From assembly GCA_033439295.1 (NCBI GenBank), contig JAVTLE010000004.1, positions 248,012-312,011 of the forward strand: a DNA stretch of 64,000 nucleotides. Direction: 5' to 3'. The translations under genes and the position numbers were made by a program. The stretch is from Deuterostichococcus epilithicus (lineage: Eukaryota > Chlorophyta > Trebouxiophyceae > Prasiolales > Stichococcaceae). Below the pieces are notes generated by a model that was given only the letters and a program-made list of their open reading frames with translations, was not told where the DNA came from and ran no database searches. Below, piece by piece: positions 45,156 through 56,500 of this stretch (position 1 is the first letter of the stretch; the number at the start of each line of letters is the position of its first letter).

Positions 45156-45915
45156 CGCCCGCTGCCGGCCGCGGCCGTCCCCGCCGCTGCCGGCCTCCCT
45201 TTGCAGCAACACTTCAGATCACTGCGGAGTAGAGCCGCATCTCCCAGGAGCCTTGGCCCGTGCGCTTGTCGGCGGCACCTGCGGCCAGCTGATGTGGGCA
45301 TTTGGCAAGCGGGCAGCTGCTGCTCATGCAGACGAGGCTCACTGCCAGATACCTGGCGGAGGCTGTGCTGGGGCGACCTGCGCCGTCGCCTGCCAGCTGC
45401 CCCAGGGCCTGCAGGGCGAGCCGCAGCGCCTCGCTGTGCGCCGCCCGTGGCGCGCCGCCAGGGACCACCGGAGTCGCGACGACGGCTGCGCCAGCCAGGC
45501 GACCGGACGACGGTGCGGCGGGCGGCGGGCGCCGCCGCCACGGCTGATTGGCGGCACCGGCGGGCGGCAGCGCCGCGCCGACGCCGGCAGCGCCATCAGC
45601 GGCGGCTGTTGCGGCCTGCGCTGAGANCCGCAGCTGTGGCGTCGGCTCCCTGCCGGCCGCTGCCGCCGCCGCGAGCTCCGCCATGCACACGTCAATCAGC
45701 GCTGCCAAGGCGCCATGCTGCCCGCCTGCTGGCACCTGCACGAGCTGCTGGGCACGCTTGAGCAACAGGTTCGAGTAGCAGGCACAAAGAATGTACCAGA
45801 ATGGTGCCCACTTGAGCAAATCAAAGAAGTTCACCTGGTCAGGCATCTGCAGCAGCGTCTCGAGGCTGTGGCGCAGCGTCTCGGCGGGTGGACTCTGCCG
45901 AGGGGCGCGCGTCAT
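39406..45915 (-). CDS. HEATR6: HEAT repeat-containing protein 6 (HEATR6-like)
   Basis: Exons judged by family similarity: 45835-45915 (ATG), about 45352-45750, 44968-45200, 44410-44724, 44059-44340, 43680-43745, 43147-43420, 42350-42860, 41690-42260, 41190-41490, 40815-41055, 40440-40620, 40015-40197, and 39406-39780 to the TAG. Diagnostic segments in order: ACLRKFLTYG with YRPPQRR, HWLALLPRAP then APTLVDALLFDPQPQ, RGAAASAIAALLE, FTPLSESLGQLAVATHDALL, ALRALTALVAAAPYPRLPP, DKAACHGVRAIGHLLA, KLQWNAAAAAARVFG and NSKARMQAAAALAEAA. These follow the HEATR6 order (DUF4042 then HEAT repeats). The molecular role of HEATR6 is poorly known; helical repeats suggest a scaffold. Exons are extremely Ala/Gly-rich and carry several isolated Ns. 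Apparent frameshifts near 44.15 kb and 43.25 kb are probably assembly errors. Confidence 0.85.
44371..44382 (-). repeat. TTTAGGG telomere-type motif in HEATR6 intron
   Basis: CCCTAAACCCTA on the plus strand (TAGGGTTTAGGG in gene sense) lies just upstream of the exon at about 44059-44340. Confidence 0.55.
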
Positions 45916-46813
45916 TGGCCAACGCCCAGACCCGCGGCTGCCTGATCAGCTTTTTGTTCCATACATGATCTGCTGGCATCCGTGCGCTGGCATGGTGGAC
46001 CGCTCACTGCCTGCCTCGGCGGCGTCAACTGAGTCACATGTGTGATCCGCTTGCAGGACCAAGTGCGCAGCACCAAAATCCGCATGCAATGGCTGATTTC
46101 TTTCTCAGCAACCTAATTGAAACGTCCAAAGCTGATCTTTTGCCATTCGAGCTGATCGACTATGTGTCGTGCCCGACGCGGCCTGCAGAACAGTCGGAAC
46201 TGTTCTTGAGTTGAAGACGTACATAAGAGGTCACGATGCTACACTGATCCTGAACAGGCCAGCAGAGACCGAAGAAACCTGGCTCATATTTCCGTTCGAT
46301 CGGCAATCACGTAAGGCCTGCCCACGTTTCCGCGGGAGAACGCAGTTCTGCCTAACCGCTTTGAACTTCTGCTGCACACTCCTGGCACACTTCATGTCAT
46401 CCCGCAAGTCCAGCAGATCGCATGCGGCGCATGCTTTCGTAAAGACCAATTTCACAGTGCAACTTTGACCGCGGACGTATTTGAATAGCTTCGAATTTGA
46501 GTTTCAACAAGCACCGAATTATACACGAAAAGTAAACACTAGTCTACTCGTACAATCGAACCCTATAGGCGGCAGCCAACGCGTGTGCATCGACGACACC
46601 ATAGGACGTCCCAAGGCCGGGTCAGTCCTTCACGACAACGCTCTCGCTCATGTTGCAAGCTGCACGCCCAAGCTGCGCCTTCACTGCATGGTCCACTCCT
46701 CTCGCAGCCGCTCATCTGCGTTGAGCGTGGCTTGGGCGGTGGGCGACGGCTACGGCACAATTGCCAGTCTGCTCGGCCCTGCCGCATGGTCTGCACCCAC
46801 GACGGAAGCGGCA
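45916..46813. promoter_or_regulatory. Divergent promoter region between HEATR6 and TBL genes
   Basis: About 900 bp between two divergent start codons. The middle part (46.05-46.57 kb) is clearly AT-richer than the flanks, as expected for promoter DNA. I see no unambiguous TATA element or extra gene. Confidence 0.45.
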
Positions 46814-49800
46814 ATGGCGGCGGCGCCACAGCCGCAGCGCTCCGTCGCGCTGCGGGCGGTGTGGGCCAGCCTGGCGCTTGCGACGCTGATTGCGGTCGCA
46901 GGCTGGAGCGGCGTGCTGCCCGGCAGCAATGGCGGCACGGCAGCCACCTGGGCACAGGCGCTGCCGGCATATGGCGGCAGCAGGCTGTGGCAGCCTTCCA
47001 GCCCTCCTAGGTAAGCCACACGAAAGGAACAAACCAGCAAGTTGCTGTCGGCCGCTGCCAGCAAACCTGGATGCGAATGCTGGACCATCAAGGCCGACTG
47101 AAGTAGCTCATGGCTGATCACGAATCGGCCTTGCGATGCCCCTGCAAAGAGCAACGGCCGAGCACAACTTGCATCAAACGATGTGGCTTCATGCAGCCAC
47201 GGCGCGGAAGCAGAGGACGTGCTGCCCTTCCCGCCGGAGCTGCTGCCCGGCGAGCGACGCCGCGACGCGCGCCTGCCATACCTATTTGACGCGGGCGCCC
47301 AGCCGACGGCGGAGGAGGCGTGCGGGTGAGAATGCTGAGGCGGCCCGAGCGCTGGGGCCCTTGAAAGCCTGAAAGGTCCTCCAGGCAACTAGGATCTGTG
47401 TTGAGGCTGCGCTCCACCCTGCCTCACTGCATGTCTGCACTGCAAGGAACAAGCAGCTGATATGTGTGAGGCTCGTTGTTAGGATCACTGCTGCGAGAAG
47501 GGGGGAAGCTGTGGACGCACTTGATGGCGACTGTTCTGTTGCTATGCAGGCACTGCAGCAGCAAGGAGCTGGTGCCCAGGACCTCCGACCGAGCAAAGTG
47601 AGCCGCCTGGCATGTGGCTGCGACTGTCACCCTCATAATTGCTGAGGCAACAGCGCACCATGAAGTGCATACTGCGCAGCAGCCCTGCCAACCTTGTAGC
47701 TCACAGCGTCGCCTGCCGGCGCCGGGGCTGACAGTCACGTGACTCTGCCGCGGTGGCGCGCGCGGTATCAGAGAACCGTGTCGTCGCCCCTGCCAGGGCC
47801 ATCGAGGAGTCGAATGGCGGCCCTATGGTGTGCTGCGGGGTGTGCCAGTACGAGGGGCGGCACTGCGGCGTGATGGCGCCGCGCGGCGCGATGGACGCCC
47901 ACCTGGCGGACTATGCGGCGCAGGGTTTAGACTTTGCCGCCTTCACGCCCGACGAGCTGTGGACGCGCCTCAAAGGCGAGTTGCTTTCTGCACAGGGAAG
48001 AGTCTGAGGTGTTCTGCAGGCTCGACTCGGATGATTCTGGGACGGAAGTGTTTTGATGTTGTCAGCTTCATGCCTGACGAGCCGTGAGCGTGCCTTATTG
48101 GTGAGCGATGGTGACGGAAAGCGCGGAGAGGTTTCTCTTTCTGGGGCACGGAAGCAGCGGATGTGTTGTGGGGTGCCAGTGCGGGAGTTGGCACTGGACA
48201 GCTTTGGGCACAGCGGGCCACTGGCGCATTCGTTAGGCAAGCTCGAAAGGCAGCTGGAAAGGCACTCGAAAGGCAGATTGCAGTGATGAAAGCCTCGTGC
48301 AAACCTTATGCCGCCAAGCGCTTTCAGGGAGCTATCATGCGGGGCTGCAGATGGAATTGCGATGGGTCTGTGGCAGCGGCTCATGAGACCGTGATCCGCC
48401 TTGCGCAGGCCGCATGCTGTGGCTGATTTTGCGCGCTCACACTTGTGCAGGCCGCACGCTTTGGCTCAATGGCGACAGCCAGACCCGGCACTGGTGCTTT
48501 TTATGGCTTAAAGCCAGCAGTAGATCCAGACCACAGGCCTATGGAGTGAGTGAAGTTACCGTCTGCGCAGGCCGCACGCTGTGGCTGGTCGGCGACAGTC
48601 AGTCGTGGCACTGGTACTACTCTATGGACTGCTTCCTGCGGCGGCGGCCAGACGTGGACGAAGGCAAGCAGGAAGCATGCAGAGCCCTCAAACAAGCCAC
48701 ACACTGCCACCGCTGCTGTGCAGGCCGCACGCTGTGGCTGGTCGGCGACAGTCAGACGTGGCACTGGTACTACTCCCTGGAGTGCTTCCTGCGGCGGCGG
48801 GCGGTGGACCTGGCCCGCCGCGGCGTGACGGGCGACAAAGCCTTGGTGCTGGAGCTGTCGCAGGTCAGGTACCCAGTGTACGTCAAGCCGACGTGTATCC
48901 AGCTGGAGGCCGACACCCGCGTCTGCGCGGTGAGGGCAGTAGTAGATATTTGTGATGGCAGGAACTCTGTACACCCCTGATGCATCCACATGCAGGGCGA
49001 CGTGCATGTATGGTTGATGCCTCTGTGTCTGCATCGGCTCTGGGCGCCCGGAATGACCTTTCGAAACCCCTCAAACTTCCCGGCCTTCCGCCGCTGCTGC
49101 AGGTGCGGGCGGATGACGGGCAGCATGTGTCGCAGCACGTGCTGCCGGCCCTCATCGCGGCACGCGGCCCCGCGCTTGCGGACGACATCGCGGTGATCAA
49201 CTTCGGGCTGCACTTTGGGGGGGAGAGCGCGCGTGAGCAGTACCGAGCGCACATCGGCCTGGTCACCGCGTTCCACACAGAGCACAAGGTGGGACTTCGT
49301 TGCCGCCCTCTGATAGTTCCACAGACGAGGAAGCTGTACATTTCCTCTTACTAGTAGTCTACGGAATGTCTCAAGGAGGGTTGAAGTGGCGATGTCTCTA
49401 GTAGTGAAGTGAATTTGCCCGTATTTTTGCAGGTGCCCTATTGTGCCACTTTCTGTGTGTGCCTATTTTTGTGCGCCCACCAATCTCACCAGCTGTGCTG
49501 CAGTAAACTTTTCTTTGCTGACCGCCCTATGCGCATGTCACCCTGCCCCTGCGGCGACCCTGCCAGAAGGGCACGGGTCATGCCGATGTGGCGGACCCGC
49601 CGGGGTCTGAACTCAAAACCTTTGTCTTGGATCAACGTTGTCAGCAGCAATCAGCCTTCCTCACGTGCCTGCATCACGTCGGCAAACCCCCCCTGTGTTG
49701 GCCGCAGGCGCAGCTGCCGGTGGTCATCTGGATGGCGACGCCGGTGCAGCACTTCCCGACTGACAAGGGGGAGTACGATCCGAAGGAGCTGGGCAAGCAG

Positions 49801-50680
49801 TGCCAGCCGCTGCGCGCGTGGCACGAGGTGTGTTTCTCTTGTTCATCTTTCATTCTTTCGAGCCTGTTGCTGTGTAGGAACCTGTGTTGAGCCTGTTGTG
49901 CATGTGCGTGCGGGACTGTGGCGCGAGCAATGCCAGCAGTGCGCAAACAGCATTCAGCAGCTCCGCTTTCGCATGTGAGCCTGAGCCCCGCAGCCCCCAA
50001 GCAGCCATCGCAGCTGCTTCCGGCTTGTCGAAGTGTTGGGTCTAGGGTTCAGGATATGCACATGAGGGTGTGCAGCAGGTCGAGGAGGCAGGAGGTTTCG
50101 TCTTGACAAGTCTCAAAGTGCATTGCCAGCCTGGGTCTGGTGGATATCTGGTGGAAAACACTGCGGTGCAGTGCCCTCAACCCCACTTGTCGCTCATGCA
50201 GGGCGACTGGCTGGCGACGCACGGCGGCGTCTTCAACACCATGGCGGCCGATGTGCTGGAGGCCGCTGGCTGGCCGATCCTAGACACATGGAATGCTACG
50301 GCGCGTCCTTGCTGCATGCTTTGCAGCCTTCTGTGCGGCATGGTCGAAGCTTTCGCTGCCCTTAGCAAGCACTGGATTGCTGGATTTTGGCCAGGCACAA
50401 ACGACGAATCTTCTTTCTGGCTGGCTTCTGGAGCGAGGCACCTTACTGCGCGATGAACTGCCTGGACGCCAGCGCCTCTGCACCCCAGTGGGTTGCTTTG
50501 CTCTGAATGCGGTCTTGGTGCTCACAGGTGCCGCTGTGGGACATGCACAAGTCCGGCGAGTGCACCCACTGGTGCAGCCCCTCGGCGTACCACGTGTGGC
50601 TGTACCTGCTCAACGGGCTGCTGGCTGCTCGCGGCATTGGCAACCCGGTGCCGGAGGGCCAGGTGTTCGAGCCGCTGTAG
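46814..50680 (+). CDS. TBL/PMR5-like GDS-motif acyltransferase (PC-esterase fold)
   Basis: Nine in-phase exons: 46814-47010, 47197-47325, 47550-47597, 47797-47975, 48724-48929, 49103-49288, 49708-49827, 50202-50300, 50528-50680; 438 residues. An N-terminal hydrophobic segment (AVWASLALATLIAVAGW) suggests a type II Golgi membrane anchor. A Cys-rich segment follows (MVCCGVCQYEGRHCGV), then RTLWLVGDSQTWHWYYS with the catalytic-block Ser194. DIAVINFGLHF and PVVIWMATPVQHFP come next. The C-terminal block is PLWDMHKSGECTHWC (Glu399, His402), where the family usually has Asp-Cys-X-His. Land-plant relatives O-acetylate cell-wall polysaccharides; the substrate here is unknown. Introns after 47975 and 50300 must be GC-AG to keep frame. 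The exon at 48724 is preceded by decayed duplicates. Total length is typical of the family. Confidence 0.9.
48053..48095 (+). pseudogene. Decayed copy of the 3' end of TBL exon 47797-47975
   Basis: CTTCATGCCTGACGAGCCGT matches CTTCACGCCCGACGAGCTGT of the exon, offset about 125 bp. An in-frame TGA follows, so it cannot extend the reading frame. Confidence 0.6.
48155..48240 (+). pseudogene. Decayed copy of the interior of TBL exon 47797-47975
   Basis: The segment beginning ATGTGTTGTGGGGTGCCAGT resembles ATGGTGTGCTGCGGGGTGTG of the exon (offset about 334 bp), with continuing similarity through the GGGxxGGCACTG region. It lies inside the GC-AG intron. Confidence 0.4.
48409..48438 (+). pseudogene. 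Short decayed copy (A) of TBL GDS exon
   Basis: Begins after a GCGCAG acceptor with GCCGCATGCTGTGGCTG, matching the first 17 bases of exon 48724, then diverges before the GDS codons. Confidence 0.55.
48451..48550 (+). pseudogene. Decayed copy (B) of TBL GDS exon
   Basis: After a GTGCAG acceptor it encodes RTLWLNGDSQTRHWCF, keeping Gly-Asp-Ser-Gln but losing the aromatic tail. It ends near a good GTGAGT donor at about 48545, so it could be spliced. Confidence 0.65.
48571..48650 (+). pseudogene. Near-intact copy (C) of the 5' half of TBL GDS exon
   Basis: After a GCGCAG acceptor it encodes RTLWLVGDSQSWHWYYS followed by MDCFLRRR, almost identical to the real exon over about 75 bases. Similarity then stops; an AAG|GCAAGC site at about 48663 could act as a GC donor. 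It could be a mutually exclusive alternative exon or a recent duplicate. Confidence 0.7.
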
Positions 50681-52282
50681 GGCAGCATGGGGTGGTGTGG
50701 TGGGGTGGTGTGGGTGCGGATGCGCGGGCGCCGCGAACGAAGCAAGCGAATGACTTGGGATGCGGGTGGGGCTAGGTGCATCGCGGGGGCCTGTTGTGGT
50801 CGGGTTTGCGGATACGTCATGTGGCGGGCATGCGGAGGCGGCAGGCGTGCGGAGGCGGGCATGCACCACGTGCTGCAGAGCAGCGCACATCTGGCGGTGC
50901 TTGAGAGTGCGGGTCACGCCACATGATGCAGCGTTGGGCAGTAGGGCCTGGCGGACACGCGCTGGAAAGCAGGCGCTTGGTCGCTGCAGGCAGGGCCGCC
51001 ATGCCCTCCGCTGTGATTCCTCTCTGCTTGGCGACGGTGTCGCTGAGCTGTGAAGATGTCACACAGGTCAGCAGGCACTTGCAAATGGTCGTCGCTGTGA
51101 TGTGGAACCCCACCGGTAATCACAGCGAGGCCGGAAATTGCACGCCGAGAGGAAGCTCAGGCGTGGACTGGCAGCACAAACACCATGGTTTTCCAAAGCG
51201 TCGGGGGGCCCCCTGGTCCGAATTCTGTAGAAGGCCCCGGATTTCATGCTGCCACGTCGCAATGGTTTGCGCAGCACGCGTGTGCATGCAGATGGGGCGG
51301 GTCTGGTCAGGAATTGCCAGCCTTGAGCACTTGAACCAATCCCAGAAGTCATGATGACAAGCTTTGTTTTCCGACCACTATTGAGCTTCGCGCCTTCGCC
51401 GATAATAGTACCGAAGGCTGCGCAGCTGCCGGCGAATCTCTGCACTGTACCGGGCCCACACCCGACCAAGGAACCTGCTATCGCCAAGAGCAGATGACGG
51501 TGACGGACAACGATATGTTTTAACTACATCTTGGTGGAAATCCGTCCGTGCGGAGACGGGATCTATGCGAGGGGAGATCTCCCGTTGCGGGTACGAGTAC
51601 CTCGTACAGTATCCTGTCGATGAAGTTCATAACATACTGCGTCTGAAATGGATGTGCGGGCGCGCGTTCACTCAGCTTTCGGAACGGCGGCAAGCTTGGA
51701 CAGGAGGCAAGCTTCAGCGGCGCTACCATCTAAGTACCGGCCCCTTCGTCTTCCGGACGCACCTTCCGCGACCAGGCACCGTCGGTTTTTCCTTCCTTCC
51801 GCGTTCCATCTGGAAGTTTGCAAGTATCTGTCCGCACCTTGCGTAGCCTTGCGTAGCCTCGTATACACCCGATGGTCGCCGGGCAGCTCATACAGCGGAT
51901 CAGCGAACGGAAAGACGTGATGCACGACGCAGCCGCGAACTCATCGATCGTCAGGTCGCCGTGTTACGAACTCTCATCCATTCACATAAAATCGTGTCGG
52001 GTAGGGATCCGGAGGCCTGCCGGGCTTCTGTAGTGTGTGAGACCTGTAGTAGTCAGTGTGCGTGTTACTTTTCACGGCTTGTGCTATCGGGTACGGTGGT
52101 GCGATCAAGCTGTGAAACTGCATGTATGAGCTCTCATGTACTCCAATGGGCTCTGTCTGCCCGGGAATCGTGTTGCCCTGTCGTCGATCGGCGTCGACCC
52201 GGCCAGTGAAAATGACGTCTGATTCACCTACGCGCAGCCGGCGGGTGCCGCGTGACTTCAACACCGTTGCCGCAGCGGCTGA
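50681..52282. other. Intergenic region between TBL and Gln-rich genes
   Basis: 50.69-50.90 kb is a G-rich simple stretch (GGGGTGGTGTGG units) in the TBL 3' region. 51.35-52.25 kb has a different texture, less GC-rich with many CGATCG/TCGTCG words and no matching exon structure. It might be inserted DNA, but no ORF is recognisable. Confidence 0.4.
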
Positions 52283-53408
52283 ATGGATGAGGTGGACCTC
52301 GAGGACGATACCTCGGCAGAGGACTCCAGCCGCAGGGAAATTCGGCCAGGTTTGGCAGGTGTGTCCCTGCACTCCAAACCGCCTATCGTCAGACTGCAGC
52401 CGAATCGGGCGCCACATTTCTTCGTCAACAGCGCTTCTTCCCCCTCACGCTTCCCTCATCCTACGGACCGCTTCGTTGTTCGGCATGCATCATGCCACCG
52501 CCACCGCTGGTGAGGTCGTGCTGCAACTGTGTGCGCCCCGCCCCGCCAGGGCGGCGCAGCAGCCGCGGCGGCCGCACCGGCGGCAGGATCGCATTCCGTT
52601 GCGACAGCGCCACGATGCACAACTGTACGTCGGAGGCATCAGACCACGTCACCGCCGCCGCCGCCGCCGCCGCCGCCGCGGCGCAGCGGCCAGAGCCCGG
52701 CGGCGCCCGTCAAACTTTCAAGGTGCACAAACGTTCAAGGCCGTTGGTGCATGCCAGTGGCCGTTGCTGAGGTGCTCTAAGTTTTTTGAGCTGCACGAAG
52801 CGCAAGCCCCCGCCGCACCAGCACCATGAAATGGATCACGCCGGCGGCAATCAAACAGGCCGGCCGAGTCTGCTCAGCCCTAGAGATCCGCTCCGCAGGG
52901 ACGCTTCAGCGGGCGGCTGCAGCACAAGTCGGACGAGGTGGGGCTGGCGGAGGAGTGCCGCGCGCTGGGGCCGCTACTGGGTGGGTCGCTGGACCCTAAC
53001 GACGCCGGCAAGGAGGTGGCACTGGACTCGCTGTCTTCCATCGTGCGTGCCATGGCAGCCGGCGACGTGCGGCGCTTCCTGCAGGCTGGGGAGGCCGAGC
53101 GCCAGGTGCAGCCTGCTGCCCATAGATTCCCGTGTGACCGCCGAATGGTTGGGCCGCCACCGAGGGTTCCCTCGACGGGCGGACCGCCCATCAGCACCAC
53201 ATGCACAAGCTGGCGGGGAGGCACGAAGGCTGCTCTGACGCGGCTGTTGCGTCAAGGAAGATGCTCCGGACATACATCCCAGATTAGAGAGCATGCTGCT
53301 CAGCACGTGAAGCATACGGTGGTGGTTTTTGCAATGGTGTGCTGCTGCTTTGTGCCTGTACTATCTGCTAGCGGCTTGCTCTGCAGGATTTGAAGGGGCA
53401 GCAGCAGC

Positions 53409-53472
<64 letters not shown>

Positions 53473-53480
53473 GCGGCGGC

Positions 53481-53513
<33 letters not shown>

Positions 53514-56500
53514 GGCAGCAGCAGGGGCGGCAGCCCCCCCGCCAGCGGCACCAAAGCATTGCAAATGGCAGGGAGGCGACTGCTGCATCGGCTCTGCTGC
53601 CGCCGCTTTCGAGCCTCACAGCCAGGTATTACAAGAGTGCACGAGGATACCGCTGTGCAAGTGCGCATCCTCAGAGTGGCAGTCCGAAGGCATTCCAAAG
53701 AGTTATTGCTGGACAATGGAGAAGACTTGGCAAGCCTGTAAGACGGTTTGCAGGTAGGCGTGCTGCAAGATTGCTTGTAGGTAGTGCAACTCGATATGCG
53801 CGCCAAAAACTGCCCACTTTGGTCTGTGTGTGTGGCGGCAGGCTCGTGCCGCCTGCACTGCTGTCACAACCTGACCTCGGCGCCGCGGGGGATGATGGCA
53901 TGCCATTCCGGAGCGCGGACACCGCATCTGCCAGGGGACAGCTGGCGCTGGACTCCCCCGGCCAGCAGCAGTTCGTGGCAGGCGGCACGCAGCCGATCCG
54001 CATCCCGGACGCGGCGGTGGTGGCCGCCCGGCGCGGCGCAGCCTGCCGCGGCTTCGGAGACCGCGGCGGGGGTGGTGGCGGCGGCCGCGGCAGTGGCGCC
54101 TCCGGGGAGGGGCTGATCAGCCGCGGCTCTGAGGACCTGCAGCAGCTCACTGGAACGCCCACCAGCGGCGAGGGCTCGCCCGCTGCTGCCGCGCTGGTTC
54201 TCGATTCACGCACGCCGTCAGATGTGGAGGCAGCTGCACGGCTGCACAATGCCTTCGCCGTGACGGCGCACGGCCCCGTGACAGTGCGGCAGCGATGGCC
54301 GCCGCTGCAGACGCAGCAGGCGGCCTCCGAGCCCGCCCCGCCGCCGCAAGGCGGGGTATTCAGCAGCATGTCAGGTCAGACCGTTGAGGATGGGGCCCAG
54401 CTCACCTGCGGCGTGACCAGAGCTGGACCAGCATATTGTTTGACCGGCTCGGCAGTGCTACGCCATTGCAGACGCCAGATGGGTGCATGCAAGGGCTGAA
54501 GAGCATGCATGAAGAAGCCCTCTAAAGCGTCTCTGCTCGAGCATGCACTTGCTGCCGAACTGACCACACCGGAAGATAGCTGACTCGTCTGATTGCGGAG
54601 CTGATGGATGCGGGCTCCTTGGGGGTGCACAGGATCCCAGCTGCAGCGGCAATCCTCACTCTCTGGGGTGAGTGGCGGCGGCTGTCACTCGCAGTGCGGC
54701 CTGACACCGCCGGTCAGCCCGGCGAGTGTGGAAGACATGACGCAGTGGGACCAGCAGCAGCAACAGCAGCAGCAGCCGCTGCCGGCGCCTGGTGAGGCAG
54801 ACACCATCCCTCTGACCGGCCTTAGCTCAGGCAGCTTCTGCGGGGCGATGAGCTCGCTGCCGCCCAAGTGTGCGTGCAAGTGCATTTCCATATGCACGTG
54901 ATGGGCACTTCGAAGACCAAACGCGAGATGCGGGACTGGGTGCAGCGGCAGCACGACTGAAACTTGGCCTGGCATCCTGCTCAGTCTGCACAATGCTGCC
55001 GGAGCTGACTGTCCCAGAGGAAGTTCCGGCAGGCACTGCCAGTGCCTGACAGTGGTGCACCAATGGTGCATTCCACTAAGCGCAGACGGTGCTCCTTACC
55101 TCGCTGCAGGCGGCACGTTGTGGTGGGGGCCGGCTGCGGCGTCGGCGCCGCCGCCGCCCTTCCTGACACACGCGGCGCACAGCAGTGGCGGAGAGAAATA
55201 TGGCAGTGCGCCCAGCTGCCAGCTGCAGCGCGCCGGCAGCACCGCCGCGGCGCTGCCCGGCAACCTGCTGTATGCCATCTCACAGCACGAGGAGCCGCCC
55301 CGTCAGGTGCCTGCCGTCAGGGCTTTGATTGAGATTGCTCCTGTGCGTCGCTCACGGATGCTTCGGCGACAGCCTGACCGCGCGCTTGTGCAGCGCCGCC
55401 TTGGCGATCCCCCAGGTGTCCGGCGGTTGCAGCACCATTGAGCAACGGTGCCAGCAAGCGTACAGGCATTTGCAACGATGCAGAGGGCAGCTTCAAGCGG
55501 GGAGGCGAACGCTGCGATGGGGCGCTCTGGTCCGTTTCATGTTTTAATTTCTCGTTGCCAGAAGCTGCGGCCGGGCGGCTCATCAGATGCCAGCATGATG
55601 GCGTGGCTCGACGCCTGGGTTGGCGGCGGAGACGACAGCGAGGTCATCAACAACAGTGGCGCTGAGCACATCGCGGCCGGGGCCCCCACCGACATGAGGC
55701 ATGCACCTCGCATGCCTGCGTCTGCCCTGCCAGTGTTCAGTGGGGAGCTCAGAGAAGGCGCGGCGAGGCGTCCTTGCAATGATCTTCTCTGAGCTCCCTC
55801 GCTTCTGCCGGGTAGCATTGTATGAGGAAACCTCGTTTTGTGTCGGCCTCGATGGGTGACCAGCTCCTGCAAATGCATGGACCCAGCTCAGGCTCATCTT
55901 CATGAGATGATGTGTCAGTGACCTGCAGCGCACCCACCAGGCTCAAGGCCGCTGCAGATCTTCCAAGGCTGGACGGATGCCCTGGAGCCATCACACCCTC
56001 ATACACCACAGCTGATGTGCCAAAGTCTCATGTCCGTGCAGCATGCCGGAGCTGACGGCTCCAATTCGAGGCGCGTCACCGGGCGGCACCAGCACCCCCG
56101 GTGGCTCCGTGCATGACGCCAGCAGCTTTGGCTGCCACAGTTTCAGTGCCGACAGCTGTGGTGGGTGCGGCGGCGGCGGCGGTGGCGGAACGTTGGGTAA
56201 TATCGAGATGGTTGAACCGGCGCTCGGCTCTCGGTGCAGCACCGCAGCGCTGTTGTCTGCTGCTGGCGTCGGGCATGCCGGCGCAGAGCCTCTGTTCGGG
56301 ACTCGAGACGCCGCCGCGGCGGCCCAGCACGAGCCGGATCTCGTCCTCGTGCGCCGCCTCCCTCGCAACGAGCGCCTGAGGCGTGCTCCTTCCTCGACTT
56401 TTGGCCCCCGAGCATGGTTATGGTCCCGTGCACGAAGGTTGCTCCGCGCCCCGCCCAGCACGAAGTGTCTCAATCAGCGCCCATCTGCAGTGAGGGTGCA

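Noticed and set aside
51068-52417. Possible retroelement or bacterial gene between TBL and Gln-rich genes
   Set aside because: No reverse transcriptase, integrase, transposase or other motif and no terminal repeats could be seen; only composition is odd.
53329-53757. Polyalanine reading of the CAG tract
   Set aside because: The phase from exon 52899-53105 and onward to 53842-54355 selects the glutamine frame.
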